Shown here: positions 1 to 7,059 of the stretch, piece by piece | Position numbering within the stretch: the first letter of the stretch is position 1 | Layout: every line of letters starts with the position of its first letter | DNA from: JADGHX01 sp040255575 | GTDB taxonomy: Bacteria > Pseudomonadota > Gammaproteobacteria > Steroidobacterales > Steroidobacteraceae | Length of the DNA: 20,613 nt | Direction: 5' to 3' | NCBI GenBank assembly: GCA_040255575.1 | Contig: JBDZVF010000051.1 | Location: 1 to 20,613 of the forward strand | Notes under the pieces: generated by a model | What the model was told of the DNA's origin: nothing | Seen by the model: the letters and a program-made list of their open reading frames with translations, nothing else | The model's database searches: none | Translations under genes and position numbers: made by a program

Positions 1-1128
1 GAGCGTCACCGTGCGCTGGCCGTTCCCCTTGGGATTCACGAGCACGATGCCGTTCGCGAAATCACGCCGGTAGACGCCGGACTGCCATGCCGAGGTGGAC
101 GGCGCGCTCACCGCCGCACCGAGGTTCGCATTGAACTCGTCGAACTGCGGCGCGCCGTAGTAACGCTTCGCCGAGTCCGTGTACGCGAAATAGCCATCGT
201 CCATTGCGCATGAGGCGAAGCCGTAGCGCATGCCCTGGTAATCGGTCATCGTGCCTTCCCACGAGCAGATGCCGATCTTCGGCGCGGCGAGCGCCGCCAT
301 GACCTTGCGATAGCCCTTCATCATCTCGGCCCAGCCCACATTGGTGTCGAGCCGTTGCATGTGCTCGATCAGGCCGCCGTGGAACTTGCCCGAGTATTCG
401 TTGATGTTGGCGTTGCTCAGCACCCAGTCGGCAGCGTTGGCGATCTGCAGCTTGCCGGGAGCGGCCGCGTTGAACGCGTTCAGGTACTGCACGTAGCCCG
501 CGCGGAACGACGCCTGCACCGACGCGTTGCTGTGACTGTCCAGCGTGCCGTTGAGATCCCAGTCCCCATCCCGCCGCGGCGACCAGAACACGTTGTCGGT
601 AAAGATGCCGTCGATGTCCGGATTCGGCTTGGCCCACGTCGAGGCCACCCAGCCGCCGAACCACTGCGCAAAGGTCTTGCCGGAGGCATCTTTGCGCGCG
701 GTCGGCGTGATGTTCAGGATGTAGTCGCCGTTACCAAAGTCGGAGAGCACCATGGTCGGGCCCGTGCCGCTCGTGTAGAGCCACCATTTCTCCTGATCGA
801 TCTTGGCGTTGAACTCCTTGTAGGCCGGCTCCGCCGGGTGGTTCAGGCTTTCGCCCAGAACGTACTGGAAGACGCGCGTGTTGGGATTCAGCGCCTTGAT
901 CTTCTTCGCCGTCTCGTTGAGCGTGACGCCCTGGGCCGATCCCCAGCCGGGGTAGACCGCAACGATCGCGATCTGCACCTTGGAGAGCTGCTTCTGGTAC
1001 GACTCGTTGAAATAGTCCTTCGGACTTCCGATCGCGTAAGTCGCGAGCCTTGGATACGTATCTGCCGCATGAGCGCAGGCAGTGAATACGAGTGAGCACA
1101 CCAGTGCTCCGCGTATCGTTCTAATCAT
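1..1128 (-). CDS. Putative secreted glycoside-hydrolase-like protein, C-terminus cut by window edge
   Basis: The frame is open from an ATG at 1128 to base 1 (376 codons) with no stop, so the C-terminus lies outside the window. Residues 1-21 look like a Sec signal peptide (MIRTIR, then a hydrophobic stretch ending ACAHAA), so the product is probably periplasmic or secreted. The mature part is rich in Trp, Tyr and Asn. It has a segment with acidic residues, DIDGIFTDNVFW, near 171-182, and a late stretch reading DFANGIVLVNPKGNG. This pattern resembles hypothetical glycosyl-hydrolase-like TIM-barrel proteins (the GHL15 type), where such Asp residues sit at barrel-strand ends. The family assignment is from memory of the pattern, and no substrate can be named. 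It is transcribed away from the remnant at 1253-1519. A possible sigma-70 box lies in 1129-1200 but is weak. Confidence 0.6.
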   Translation of the reverse strand, partial: MIRTIRGALVCSLVFTACAHAADTYPRLATYAIGSPKDYFNESYQKQLSKVQIAIVAVYPGWGSAQGVTLNETAKKIKALNPNTRVFQYVLGESLNHPAEPAYKEFNAKIDQEKWWLYTSGTGPTMVLSDFGNGDYILNITPTARKDASGKTFAQWFGGWVASTWAKPNPDIDGIFTDNVFWSPRRDGDWDLNGTLDSHSNASVQASFRAGYVQYLNAFNAAAPGKLQIANAADWVLSNANINEYSGKFHGGLIEHMQRLDTNVGWAEMMKGYRKVMAALAAPKIGICSWEGTMTDYQGMRYGFASCAMDDGYFAYTDSAKRYYGAPQFDEFNANLGAAVSAPSTSAWQSGVYRRDFANGIVLVNPKGNGQRTVTL

Positions 1129-1201
1129 CGTTCAATAACCCCACCGTTCGACCGGGCGGAGTATTCAGTCAAATCGAAAGTGCGCGCAATGTCTTAGATC
1201 G

Positions 1202-1215
1202 GAGACTCGTGTCTC
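1202..1215. repeat. Short inverted repeat upstream of the hydrolase-like gene
   Basis: GAGAC and GTCTC are separated by TCGT, giving a perfect 5-base inverted repeat about 75 bases upstream of the hydrolase-like start codon. It could be an operator, but arms this short also arise by chance. The rest of 1129-1252 shows no gene. Confidence 0.25.
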
Positions 1216-1252
1216 GAATTGCAGACTCATGGACAAGCGCGAAAAAATTTCT

Positions 1253-1519
1253 CTATGGCTCATCATCGCTCGCGCGCGCCTCGCCCATGTGCTCGAAGAG
1301 GTCGCCCCGTGCGGGAATTCTGCCTGTTTTGCAGATCGGCAGGATGAGGCCACTCAGCACCAGCGCGCAGCGATCGTTGAGGTGAATGAGTGTTCCGCCC
1401 GTCGGCAGCGATTCGACGCGATGAGTCTTCGAGCGATCCCATCCGAACTGCGGTCGCGCAGCGGCGCGCGCGAACCGCGGATCGGGGGTGAATTTCCGAT
1501 TGCGTCGGCGCTGACTGGC
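1253..1519 (-). pseudogene. 5'-truncated gene remnant, conserved C-terminal piece of a hypothetical protein
   Basis: Directly after the TAA of the membrane protein gene, the same frame stays open for 88 codons to a TAG at 1253-1255. The encoded sequence looks like real protein: FTPDPRFARA, then RPQFGWDRSKTHRVE, then GGTLIHLNDRCALVL, two further cysteines, and an ending like ARGDLFEHMGE. I recall the same 'GGTLIHLNDRC ... ARGDLFEHM' ending in longer Xanthomonadales-type hypothetical proteins that carry an N-terminal membrane anchor and a Pro-rich linker. No ATG, GTG or TTG occurs before the LNDRC block, so it cannot be translated as a sensible protein from its own start. I read it as the tail of a gene whose 5' part was lost, possibly when the PadR/membrane-protein pair arrived. 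Readthrough of the TAA would fuse it to the membrane protein, which is less likely. Confidence 0.55.
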
Positions 1520-2215
1520 TTACAGCACGCGGCGTCTGGCCCGCGTCAGCCACAGATAGGGCGGCAGGACGATGAAAAATGTGCTGGCGGCGCGTAGCAG
1601 TGGCGCACCAAGTGCCTCCGTGCTGAAGCCAATGCCGGCGCCCACTGCGGCCCCCGAGACATTCGGCGGAAGTTGCAACTGTGCGTTGGTGGTCGCGCCG
1701 AGCAGGCTCACGAGCGCCACTCCTGCGAGCGTCCAGAAAAGGGGCGCGCGTCGCGCAGAGGCGAGGAAGCAGAAGGTGATGGCTACGCTGGCGGGCAGCA
1801 TGAGCTCGATGCCTTCGAACGTCGCAGTGGTCATCTGCTGCAGAAGAAGGGAATTTTCGACGGGCATCCCCAGCCACTTCGTGAACGTCAGGCTAAGGGT
1901 GACGAGGGCCATCCCGCCAATGAAGAGCGCTGCGTAGACGAAAAGCGGCAGAAGTGTGAATGCGGCCGCGGGCCATCGCCGCATTCTGGAATGCAGCTCC
2001 GTGTGTTCACGCGCGGCCCGGACGATCGCCTCCAGGTCGAGCCGCTTCGACGCCTCCGCCTCTGCCTCGGCCCGAGACAAGCCGTGACCCGCGAGCTCTT
2101 CGAGCAAATCATCCATGTGACCTTCCAGCTCGAAGACGATGCGCCGTACGCGACGAGGTGCCAGTCCAGCCCGGAGGAGCTCTTCTCCGATCGCTGTGAA
2201 CCGTTGCTCACGCAC
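1520..2215 (-). CDS. PadR-associated multi-pass membrane protein
   Basis: The protein has 231 residues. Residues 1-75 form a charged, helical cytosolic part (FELEGHMDDLLEELAGHGLSRAEAEAEA) of the kind found in membrane proteins encoded next to PadR regulators (DUF1700-like or permease-prefix style). About four hydrophobic segments follow, roughly at residues 82-112, 128-152, 155-176 and 200-220. The GTG start at 2215 overlaps the end of the PadR gene by 8 bases, which implies translational coupling in a two-gene operon. The exact function is unknown. In such pairs the membrane protein is often thought to sense or respond to envelope stress or to aid transport, but nothing in this sequence proves that. 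Stop is TAA at 1520-1522, in frame with the remnant downstream. Confidence 0.75.
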   Translation of the reverse strand: MREQRFTAIGEELLRAGLAPRRVRRIVFELEGHMDDLLEELAGHGLSRAEAEAEASKRLDLEAIVRAAREHTELHSRMRRWPAAAFTLLPLFVYAALFIGGMALVTLSLTFTKWLGMPVENSLLLQQMTTATFEGIELMLPASVAITFCFLASARRAPLFWTLAGVALVSLLGATTNAQLQLPPNVSGAAVGAGIGFSTEALGAPLLRAASTFFIVLPPYLWLTRARRRVL

Positions 2216-2552
2216 CTTGCGGCCCTGCCAGGATTGATTCCACGCCCTTGAAAATGCGCTGCCATTGGTCCGTCAGACCTTCCAGCCGGCGCTTTCCCTT
2301 TGCGGTGGCGACGTAGTACACACGCGTGCGCCCCTCGACAGCCTTCTTCCGGCTGCGAATCAGGCCGCGCTTCTCCAACAGATGAAGAGTGGGATAGAGC
2401 ACGCTCTCGCCGACCACGATGCCGTCGGACGTGAGAAGACGGATGGTGCGCGCCAACTCGTATCCATACATTTCGCGCGTAGCCAGCAGCTTGAGAATCA
2501 AGAGCTCGGACACGCCGGACATGAGGGATGCGCTGGATTCAGGGCTTGGCAT
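2208..2552 (-). CDS. PadR-family transcriptional regulator
   Basis: The protein has 114 residues, the size of a short (subfamily 2) PadR regulator. It shows the family pattern: ELLILKLLATREMYGYELARTI (helices 1-2), then SVLYPTLHLLEKRGLI (recognition helix and turn), a wing with RTRVYYVATAKGKRRL, and a C-terminal dimerisation helix. PadR proteins are winged-helix repressors that often control their own operon. The promoter just upstream carries a perfect inverted repeat over the -10 region, consistent with autorepression. The chosen ATG at 2552 has only a weak ribosome site; an in-frame ATG ten codons later (MSGVSELLIL) would match typical PadR N-termini better. It is followed at once by the membrane protein gene. 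Confidence 0.88.
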   Translation of the reverse strand: MPSPESSASLMSGVSELLILKLLATREMYGYELARTIRLLTSDGIVVGESVLYPTLHLLEKRGLIRSRKKAVEGRTRVYYVATAKGKRRLEGLTDQWQRIFKGVESILAGPQGA

Positions 2553-2572
2553 TTCTCGCGCTCTGGGTCGAG

Positions 2573-2591
2573 TACCTCGCGGGTCGAGGCA
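2573..2591. promoter_or_regulatory. Second, weaker operator-like repeat
   Basis: TACCTCG and CGAGGCA are separated by five bases and form an imperfect copy of the main site's arms (one mismatch). Its centre is 22 bases, about two helical turns, from the centre of the main operator, which would allow two dimers on the same face of the DNA. Confidence 0.4.
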
Positions 2592-2619
2592 TTATACCTC
2601 GCGCTGCGAGGTATGCCAG
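2591..2619 (-). promoter_or_regulatory. Sigma-70 promoter of the padR operon
   Basis: On the minus strand CTGGCA (2614-2619) lies 17 bases before a perfect TATAAT (2591-2596). The ATG of the PadR gene lies about 39 bases downstream of the -10. Match quality and spacing make this the most credible promoter on this side of the window. The operator at 2594-2614 covers the spacer and part of the -10. Confidence 0.7.
2594..2614. promoter_or_regulatory. Likely PadR operator (main site)
   Basis: Perfect 9-base inverted repeat: ATACCTCGC, spacer GCT, GCGAGGTAT. It spans the promoter spacer and the last bases of the -10 of the padR operon, so a bound dimer would block RNA polymerase. Size and symmetry suit a PadR winged-helix dimer. 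That PadR itself binds here is inference from position. Confidence 0.6.
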
Positions 2620-2714
2620 TCGGCTTCGCTGCGAAGGCCAGCCTGCGAGCCTCGAATGGCTGAAGCGCTACGTTGCGAGGCTCTGGATCGTCAGGTTCGC
2701 AGCGCCTTCGTGCG

Positions 2715-3638
2715 CTAAGGTTCCCAGCTGAAATTCAACAGCCACCCGCGGTCGACGCCCTTGTGGATGCGGGGCTCCAGCAGCGCCTGATTCAGCAGCG
2801 CGCCGGCATCCATCGTGAGACCCCAGGGGGAGTAGGTGATGCCGAAACCGAATCCGCCGAACGAGTCGCCCATGTGGCGTCCGCGCCCGATCTTCTCGGT
2901 GTCTCCCGCGATATCGAACCCGGGGCCCGAGATGCGCCCGCGCCAGCCCCAGGTGGGTATGGGAACGCCGGCCGAGAAGCGAGGGGAGAACTGCCATTCT
3001 CCATGCGTGATACGCCATTCGATGGTCGCAAAGGGCACCCAGTATGAATACTCGGTGCTGTAGTCGAGTGTGCCAGCCGTTCCGGCGCTTTCTCCTGAGG
3101 TGAGTCGATAGTCGACTCGGTAGCCGTCTGGTCTCACTCGTTCGCGCAGCACGCCAAACGCGATGGAGTAGGGCCTGCTTTCCGGCTGGTATCGCATACC
3201 AAGACCGAGGCCCCACAGGCGCACATCTCCGCGTTGGTTGCTGAGCGTGGCGTCTGCAGGAAGACTCACGGGGAAGGACGTGCTGAAGATCGGCGCGACC
3301 GGTCGCTGCTCTGTATCCCCGGAGAAAGACAGCCCATCGATGAACCCCAAGCCGAGGATTGCCCACGTGCGATTGAGTTGTCGGCGCACGCCCGCGCCCA
3401 CGCCAGGACCGGTCAGCCTCAGGTTGCCGCTCTCGACGCGCGAGGCGAACGCGCTTAGCTGCACGCTCCAGTGCTCATTTGTAAGGTTGTCTGTGTAACT
3501 GAGCGGCAGCGTGAGCAGACGATTGTCCATCGCTGCTTCCTGGAGGTGCTCGGCGACAAAGTCCATGTCTTCGGTCGCCGCGCACGTGTAGGTGGTGACG
3601 GCAAGCAGCATCCACGGGGCGGCTCTGCGCGCGCTCAT
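2715..3638 (-). CDS. Predicted outer-membrane beta-barrel protein of unknown function
   Basis: The protein has 307 residues. The start is the ATG at 3638 because a perfect AGGAGG (3644-3649) sits five bases before it; a GTG two codons earlier overlaps that ribosome site and is rejected. The N-terminus (MSARRAAPWMLLAVTTYTCAA) reads as a signal peptide. The mature chain is made of alternating polar/hydrophobic stretches rich in Gly, Trp, Tyr and Phe (WAILGLGFIDG, WGLGLGMRYQP, YSYWVPFATIEWRI, GGFGFGITYSPWGL) and ends GWLLNFSWEP. This is the composition of an outer-membrane barrel, perhaps DUF6268-like. No catalytic motif is visible. It is a lone gene, divergent from the SDR gene across a 168-base gap in which I see no clear promoter. 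Confidence 0.65.
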   Translation of the reverse strand: MSARRAAPWMLLAVTTYTCAATEDMDFVAEHLQEAAMDNRLLTLPLSYTDNLTNEHWSVQLSAFASRVESGNLRLTGPGVGAGVRRQLNRTWAILGLGFIDGLSFSGDTEQRPVAPIFSTSFPVSLPADATLSNQRGDVRLWGLGLGMRYQPESRPYSIAFGVLRERVRPDGYRVDYRLTSGESAGTAGTLDYSTEYSYWVPFATIEWRITHGEWQFSPRFSAGVPIPTWGWRGRISGPGFDIAGDTEKIGRGRHMGDSFGGFGFGITYSPWGLTMDAGALLNQALLEPRIHKGVDRGWLLNFSWEP

Positions 3639-3806
3639 CGTCACCTCCTAGTCTGGAAGACGCTTGGCGGCGATGACTCCAATCGGTACGGCGTGGTTTC
3701 TTCTGCCGAGTTTCCGGCCAGACGCGCATGGGTCCGGCTGGCGAGGGCTGCAAGCGGGTGATAAATACTCGAGCCTGCCTCACAGCGAATCAGGGGGACG
3801 CAGCAA

Positions 3807-4613
3807 ATGAATCTGGGACTCAAAGGCCGCGCAGCCGTCATTACCGGGGCCAGCAAGGGCATCGGCAGAGCGATCGCGCTGGGCCTCGCGGAAGAGGGCG
3901 TGCGAGTCGCACTGCTCGCACGCACAGACGCACTTCTGCAGGAGGCATCTGACGAGATCCGCACGCGCACGGGGGCAACTGCACTTGCGCTACCCACGGA
4001 CATCCGTGATGCCGCTGCGGTTACGGCCTCAATAGAACGGGCGCGCCTCGAACTGGGGCCGCTGCACATCCTCATCAACAATGCCGGCGGTCCGATCAAA
4101 CGGCCGGAGCGTCAGATCCTGTGGCCGGATGCGGACTGGCGTGACGACATCGACACGAAAACGCTCGGCATGCTGCGCGTGACGCAGGCGATGATCCCTC
4201 ACATGCCGACGGACGGCACCGGACGCATCATCAACATCAGCGGAATTGCTGGGTCGAGCGTGCTCACCTCCGCGCTGACGCACGGGTTGAACAACGCCGC
4301 GATGAATCACGTCACGTCGTACCTGGCTGCGGATCTCGCAGCCGCGCGCATCACTGTGAACGCCGTGATTCCCGGCCTCATCGCCACCGAATGGCGCGAG
4401 AACTGGGCAGAGAAAGCTGCCCAGCAACGCCAACTGTCGAAGCAGCAGTTCCTCGACAGCACCTGCCGTGAGTGGGGCATCCTCGCGGGCCGGTGGGGGA
4501 GCATGCGAGAAGTCGCCGACGCAGTGGTGTTCCTCGCGTCCGATCGTGCGGCATATATCAATGGCGCGAAGCTCACGGTCGATGGGGGGTATGCGGTGAA
4601 CGCGCGCGGCTGA
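3807..4613 (+). CDS. SDR-family protein lacking the Ser-Tyr-Lys triad
   Basis: The protein has 268 residues, a normal length for a classical short-chain dehydrogenase/reductase. The Rossmann cofactor motif TGASKGIG is at 13-20 and NNAG at 91-94, and the C-terminal VDGGYAV pattern is intact. A purine-rich AGGGGGA precedes the ATG. Where classical members have YxxxK followed by small residues and a helix, this protein reads HGLNN (159-163) before AAMNHVTSYLAADLA. The position 13 residues earlier, normally Ser, is Gly146 (NISG). So Tyr is His, Lys is Asn and Ser is Gly. NAD(P) binding looks kept while the usual proton-transfer relay is lost. It may be a non-reductase SDR, may use other residues, or may have a binding role. 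The substrate is unknown. Stands alone, convergent with the DUF2182 gene. Confidence 0.85.
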   Translation: MNLGLKGRAAVITGASKGIGRAIALGLAEEGVRVALLARTDALLQEASDEIRTRTGATALALPTDIRDAAAVTASIERARLELGPLHILINNAGGPIKRPERQILWPDADWRDDIDTKTLGMLRVTQAMIPHMPTDGTGRIINISGIAGSSVLTSALTHGLNNAAMNHVTSYLAADLAAARITVNAVIPGLIATEWRENWAEKAAQQRQLSKQQFLDSTCREWGILAGRWGSMREVADAVVFLASDRAAYINGAKLTVDGGYAVNARG

Positions 4614-4667
4614 ACGCGATGACTGGTCGACACTCGATGACAAGCGGGGCCGAGTTCAGCAAGCACG

Positions 4668-5516
4668 TCAGATCGTGCCAGGCCCGACGAGCATCCACGC
4701 GCCTGCAACGAATGAAGCCACACCGACGATGCGCGCGACGCCTCGTCCCCACGGCGTCAGTTTCTCCAGCAGCACGAGCGCCGCGAGCAACGCAATCCAC
4801 AGCACGTTCATCACCCCGACGACGAACAACAGCGCCATGAGCACCCAGCAGCACCCGACGCAATACGCGCCATGCAGAAGCCCCAGGTGCAGGCAACCCC
4901 GGACCGTGGTGCGGAATCCGCCGTGAGTGATGAGAAATCGGAACGGTGATTGGCACTGCACGAGACAGGCGTTCTTGATGGGCGTCCACTGGTAGATACC
5001 CACAGCAATCAGCACCATCGCGGCCAGCACGTTGTTGGCGCTCGCCATGCGCGCATCGAGCAGGGCCTCGCGTTCCAACACCCATTGCACCGAGGTCGCG
5101 GCGAGTGCAAAGCCGGCCCACGCCAGGAAATATCCGGCCGCGAACCAGCCGGTTGCGGCGAGCGGCTTGCCTGTGGTTCTCGCCTGCCGACCCGCGCGGG
5201 CATACATGAGGATCATCGGAGCGGCTGAAGGCGCCATCATGCCGATCATCATCACGGCCCACATCACGAATACCAGCGAGAACTCGACTGGGCTCCAGGG
5301 GGCAGAGGCGCGTGCCATGATCCCCATGCCGGCCGGGACCATGCGAAAGCCGCTCATGTTCATGCCACCCATGTCCATGTCGGCGGCGAGCCAGAGCACA
5401 TAGGCCCACGCGAGCGCAGCGATCACACCGAGGGAGCTGCCAACCATGAGGCGATCCCGCCGCAGCGCTGCTTCCAGGATTCCCTCGTTCATGAACGGAC
5501 GATCTAACAACGGCAT
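4668..5516 (-). CDS. DUF2182 multi-pass membrane protein, putative metal-binding
   Basis: The protein has 282 residues with about six or seven hydrophobic segments. It matches the DUF2182 pattern: MMIGMMAPSAAPMILMYAR near 89-107, GIYQWTPIKNACLVQCQSP near 173-191, and HGAYCVGCCWVLM near 215-227. A Met-rich loop after the first membrane segment (residues 47-67, with MDMGGMNM) and the Cys and His residues in the later motifs suggest a thioether/thiolate metal site such as copper. The family has been described as predicted metal-binding, and no activity is established. It lies 27 bases downstream of the DUF1326 gene, a pairing I know from other genomes. An in-frame ATG eight codons in (MNEGILEAALRRDR) is an equally good start; neither has a clear ribosome site. 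Confidence 0.85.
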   Translation of the reverse strand: MPLLDRPFMNEGILEAALRRDRLMVGSSLGVIAALAWAYVLWLAADMDMGGMNMSGFRMVPAGMGIMARASAPWSPVEFSLVFVMWAVMMIGMMAPSAAPMILMYARAGRQARTTGKPLAATGWFAAGYFLAWAGFALAATSVQWVLEREALLDARMASANNVLAAMVLIAVGIYQWTPIKNACLVQCQSPFRFLITHGGFRTTVRGCLHLGLLHGAYCVGCCWVLMALLFVVGVMNVLWIALLAALVLLEKLTPWGRGVARIVGVASFVAGAWMLVGPGTI

Positions 5517-5543
5517 AGCCGATGGACCGCGGCCAGGCCTGTA

Positions 5544-6176
5544 TCACTGCTGATTCGACCAGCGGATCGACGCATACAGGCCGTTCTTGCCTGAATTGTC
5601 CCAGCGCATTCCGCGATCGCTGAAGGTGTTGCCGGAGGCGCCCACTGCGAGAGCCATCCTGTCGGGATAGACCGGATGACCGATGTTCACCCACATTTCC
5701 CCGCTCGGATGCAGCGTCGGCAGCGGGTCGACAGACATCTTCAGGATTCCCGGGATTTCGGCGGCTCGCGTCTTGCCATCGATGCGGAATGTGATGGGGA
5801 CTTTGCTCACGCCCAGGTTCCTGCTGATGAGCGGCGTGAACGCGGCCATCGGGCCACCGGCGGCGCCGCTGAAGATCGCCGCCAGTGCGTCGGTCTGCGC
5901 GTCATCGGCGCGCTGATCGATATAGGTGGCCGCAGACCAGTTTCCGCCCGCCATCACGCCGGGCGAGTGGAGGATGACGAGAACATTGAGTCCATCCAGC
6001 GCGACTTCGCCGTAGCGGCCGCTTTCGACGTGGAAGATCAGCGGGACGTTGCAGAAGCCCTCGGTCGGGCGGGCGGTCAGCGGCGCGGCCGTGGACACCA
6101 GGCACGGACACACGACGCTGCAACTGCAATTCTCGAAGTAGTCACCGGAAAGGTGCCACGGGATCTGGTCGGCCAT
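5544..6176 (-). CDS. DUF1326 family protein
   Basis: The protein has 210 residues, and the family pattern is clear from the N-terminus: WHLSGDYFENCSCSVVCPC, with Cys17, Cys19, Cys23 and Cys25 in a CxCxxxCxC array. There is no signal peptide or membrane segment, so it is probably cytosolic. A clustered-cysteine head of this kind suits metal or Fe-S binding, but the biochemical role of DUF1326 is not known to me. The start ATG at 6176 is preceded by GGGAGCGAG. It is the first gene of a two-gene unit with DUF2182, which makes a joint metal-related function likely (inference). An 11-base palindrome, GGGTT-G-AACCC, lies at about 6190-6200 in its upstream region and could be an operator. Confidence 0.85.
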   Translation of the reverse strand: MADQIPWHLSGDYFENCSCSVVCPCLVSTAAPLTARPTEGFCNVPLIFHVESGRYGEVALDGLNVLVILHSPGVMAGGNWSAATYIDQRADDAQTDALAAIFSGAAGGPMAAFTPLISRNLGVSKVPITFRIDGKTRAAEIPGILKMSVDPLPTLHPSGEMWVNIGHPVYPDRMALAVGASGNTFSDRGMRWDNSGKNGLYASIRWSNQQ

Positions 6177-6257
6177 CGCTCGCTCCCGGCGGGTTGAACC
6201 CGGCTGGTTGCTTTCGGATGAGCTGTTGCGCCGGGGGATGTTACCTCCTGGCGTGGC

Positions 6258-6272
6258 GGCCGGAAACCGGCC
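6258..6272. repeat. Stem-loop between the PIN pair and DUF1326
   Basis: GGCCGG, loop AAA, CCGGCC: a perfect 6-base GC stem about 40 bases downstream of the small antitoxin-like gene. It has no T-run on either strand, so it is at best a weak or factor-assisted terminator. Confidence 0.35.
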
Positions 6273-6314
6273 CGGGTTTGGCTTTCAGCGGCAGCCTCGC
6301 CGGGCGGGGTTTCA

Positions 6315-6506
6315 CTATCGCGGGAGTCTCAGACGCGTGGTTGGATCTTCTGGGAGTGCGCCGTGCAAGCCAGAGCCAGAGTCGCTCGTGCTCCCTTCCC
6401 CGTCTGAGGTCAGCTGGCCTTCCTCGAGAGCACGCATGAGTTCCTTGAGGCGCTCCATACGGACGCGGCGGATGGCTGCGAGTTCTTCAGTAAGGACATC
6501 TTTCAT
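6315..6506 (-). CDS. Small antitoxin-like protein partnered with the PIN gene
   Basis: The product is 63 residues. The N-terminal half is a charged helix, MKDVLTEELAAIRRVRMERLKELMRALEEG, similar in style to short antitoxins encoded next to PIN toxins of the VapC kind; the C-terminal half is Ser/Gly-rich and low in complexity. The ATG at 6506 overlaps the last 20 bases of the PIN gene, which ends CPY-TGA, so the two are translationally coupled in toxin-then-antitoxin order. I recall that order for this PIN subgroup. The ribosome site is weak. No DNA-binding fold is visible in 63 residues. The assignment rests on size, helix pattern and overlap. Confidence 0.5.
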   Translation of the reverse strand: MKDVLTEELAAIRRVRMERLKELMRALEEGQLTSDGEGSTSDSGSGLHGALPEDPTTRLRLPR

Positions 6507-7059
6507 GGGCGTAGAGTCTCATCATCGTTTCGGGTGTGCAAATTTGCGGGCAGAGCAGGCCGTGAGACTCGCACCTTTGTGTCACCCGCCGGAGAATCAT
6601 GCGATTCGCGAGATGCCTGCAGTTCCAGGTGAGTAGAAGGCGTACGGAGTTCGTAGCCGCGTACGCGATGTGTTCAGCGTCCGCGTGCGCGCTTTCCGGG
6701 AACAGGCCGTCGGCCAGCAAGCTGGTAACGAGGCGTTCGGATCTGCTAGCCAGGTGAACTGCGTCGATACTTTCCAGAGCAGCCAAACGTTTGCGGGCTT
6801 CCATCTCCCTGCCGCCCCGAGCTTCGGCGAACACACGAGCTGAAACAAAGATGTCGCAGCTCGGGCGGTAACGAGCCCACCAGATGCGGGTGATCCGCTG
6901 CATGCGAAACTTCGCAACGTCTGCGCTGATGGGCGCGGTGAGGTAGCTGGGGATCGTCGTATCCAGATACACCGTCGGCCTCGGCCCCTTCCAGGCCGGG
7001 CGCTCTTCGGCGATGAAGCTGTCGGGAAGCCGCCAGGTGTGCGCTGTCGATAGGACCAT
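6487..7059 (-). CDS. PIN-domain ribonuclease, VapC-like toxin
   Basis: The PIN fold is recognised from VYLDTTIPSYL near residues 30-40 (first catalytic Asp), SARVFAEARGG (conserved Glu), and DAEHIAYAATNSVRLLLTWNCRHLAN (second Asp, then the TWN strand typical of one VapC subgroup). It ends ICTPETMMRLYAHE, the usual CTPEE-type tail. The active-site acidic residues appear intact, so it is probably a Mg-dependent RNase; the target RNA is unknown. I chose the ATG at 7059. The frame is open to a TTG at 7101, and the conserved domain begins only about 29 residues after the ATG, so the true start could be later. It overlaps the antitoxin-like gene. Upstream, 7060-7327 holds no supported gene or clear promoter. 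Confidence 0.78.
   Translation of the reverse strand: MVLSTAHTWRLPDSFIAEERPAWKGPRPTVYLDTTIPSYLTAPISADVAKFRMQRITRIWWARYRPSCDIFVSARVFAEARGGREMEARKRLAALESIDAVHLASRSERLVTSLLADGLFPESAHADAEHIAYAATNSVRLLLTWNCRHLANRMILRRVTQRCESHGLLCPQICTPETMMRLYAHERCPY

Noticed and set aside
1229..1597. Plus-strand ORF of 122 codons opposite the gene remnant
   Set aside because: No ribosome site and no recognisable protein pattern; the minus strand reads as conserved protein.
2627..2645. CTTCGC-T-GCGAAG palindrome as terminator of the barrel-protein gene
   Set aside because: Loop too small, no T-run, and about 75 bases past the stop; not convincing.
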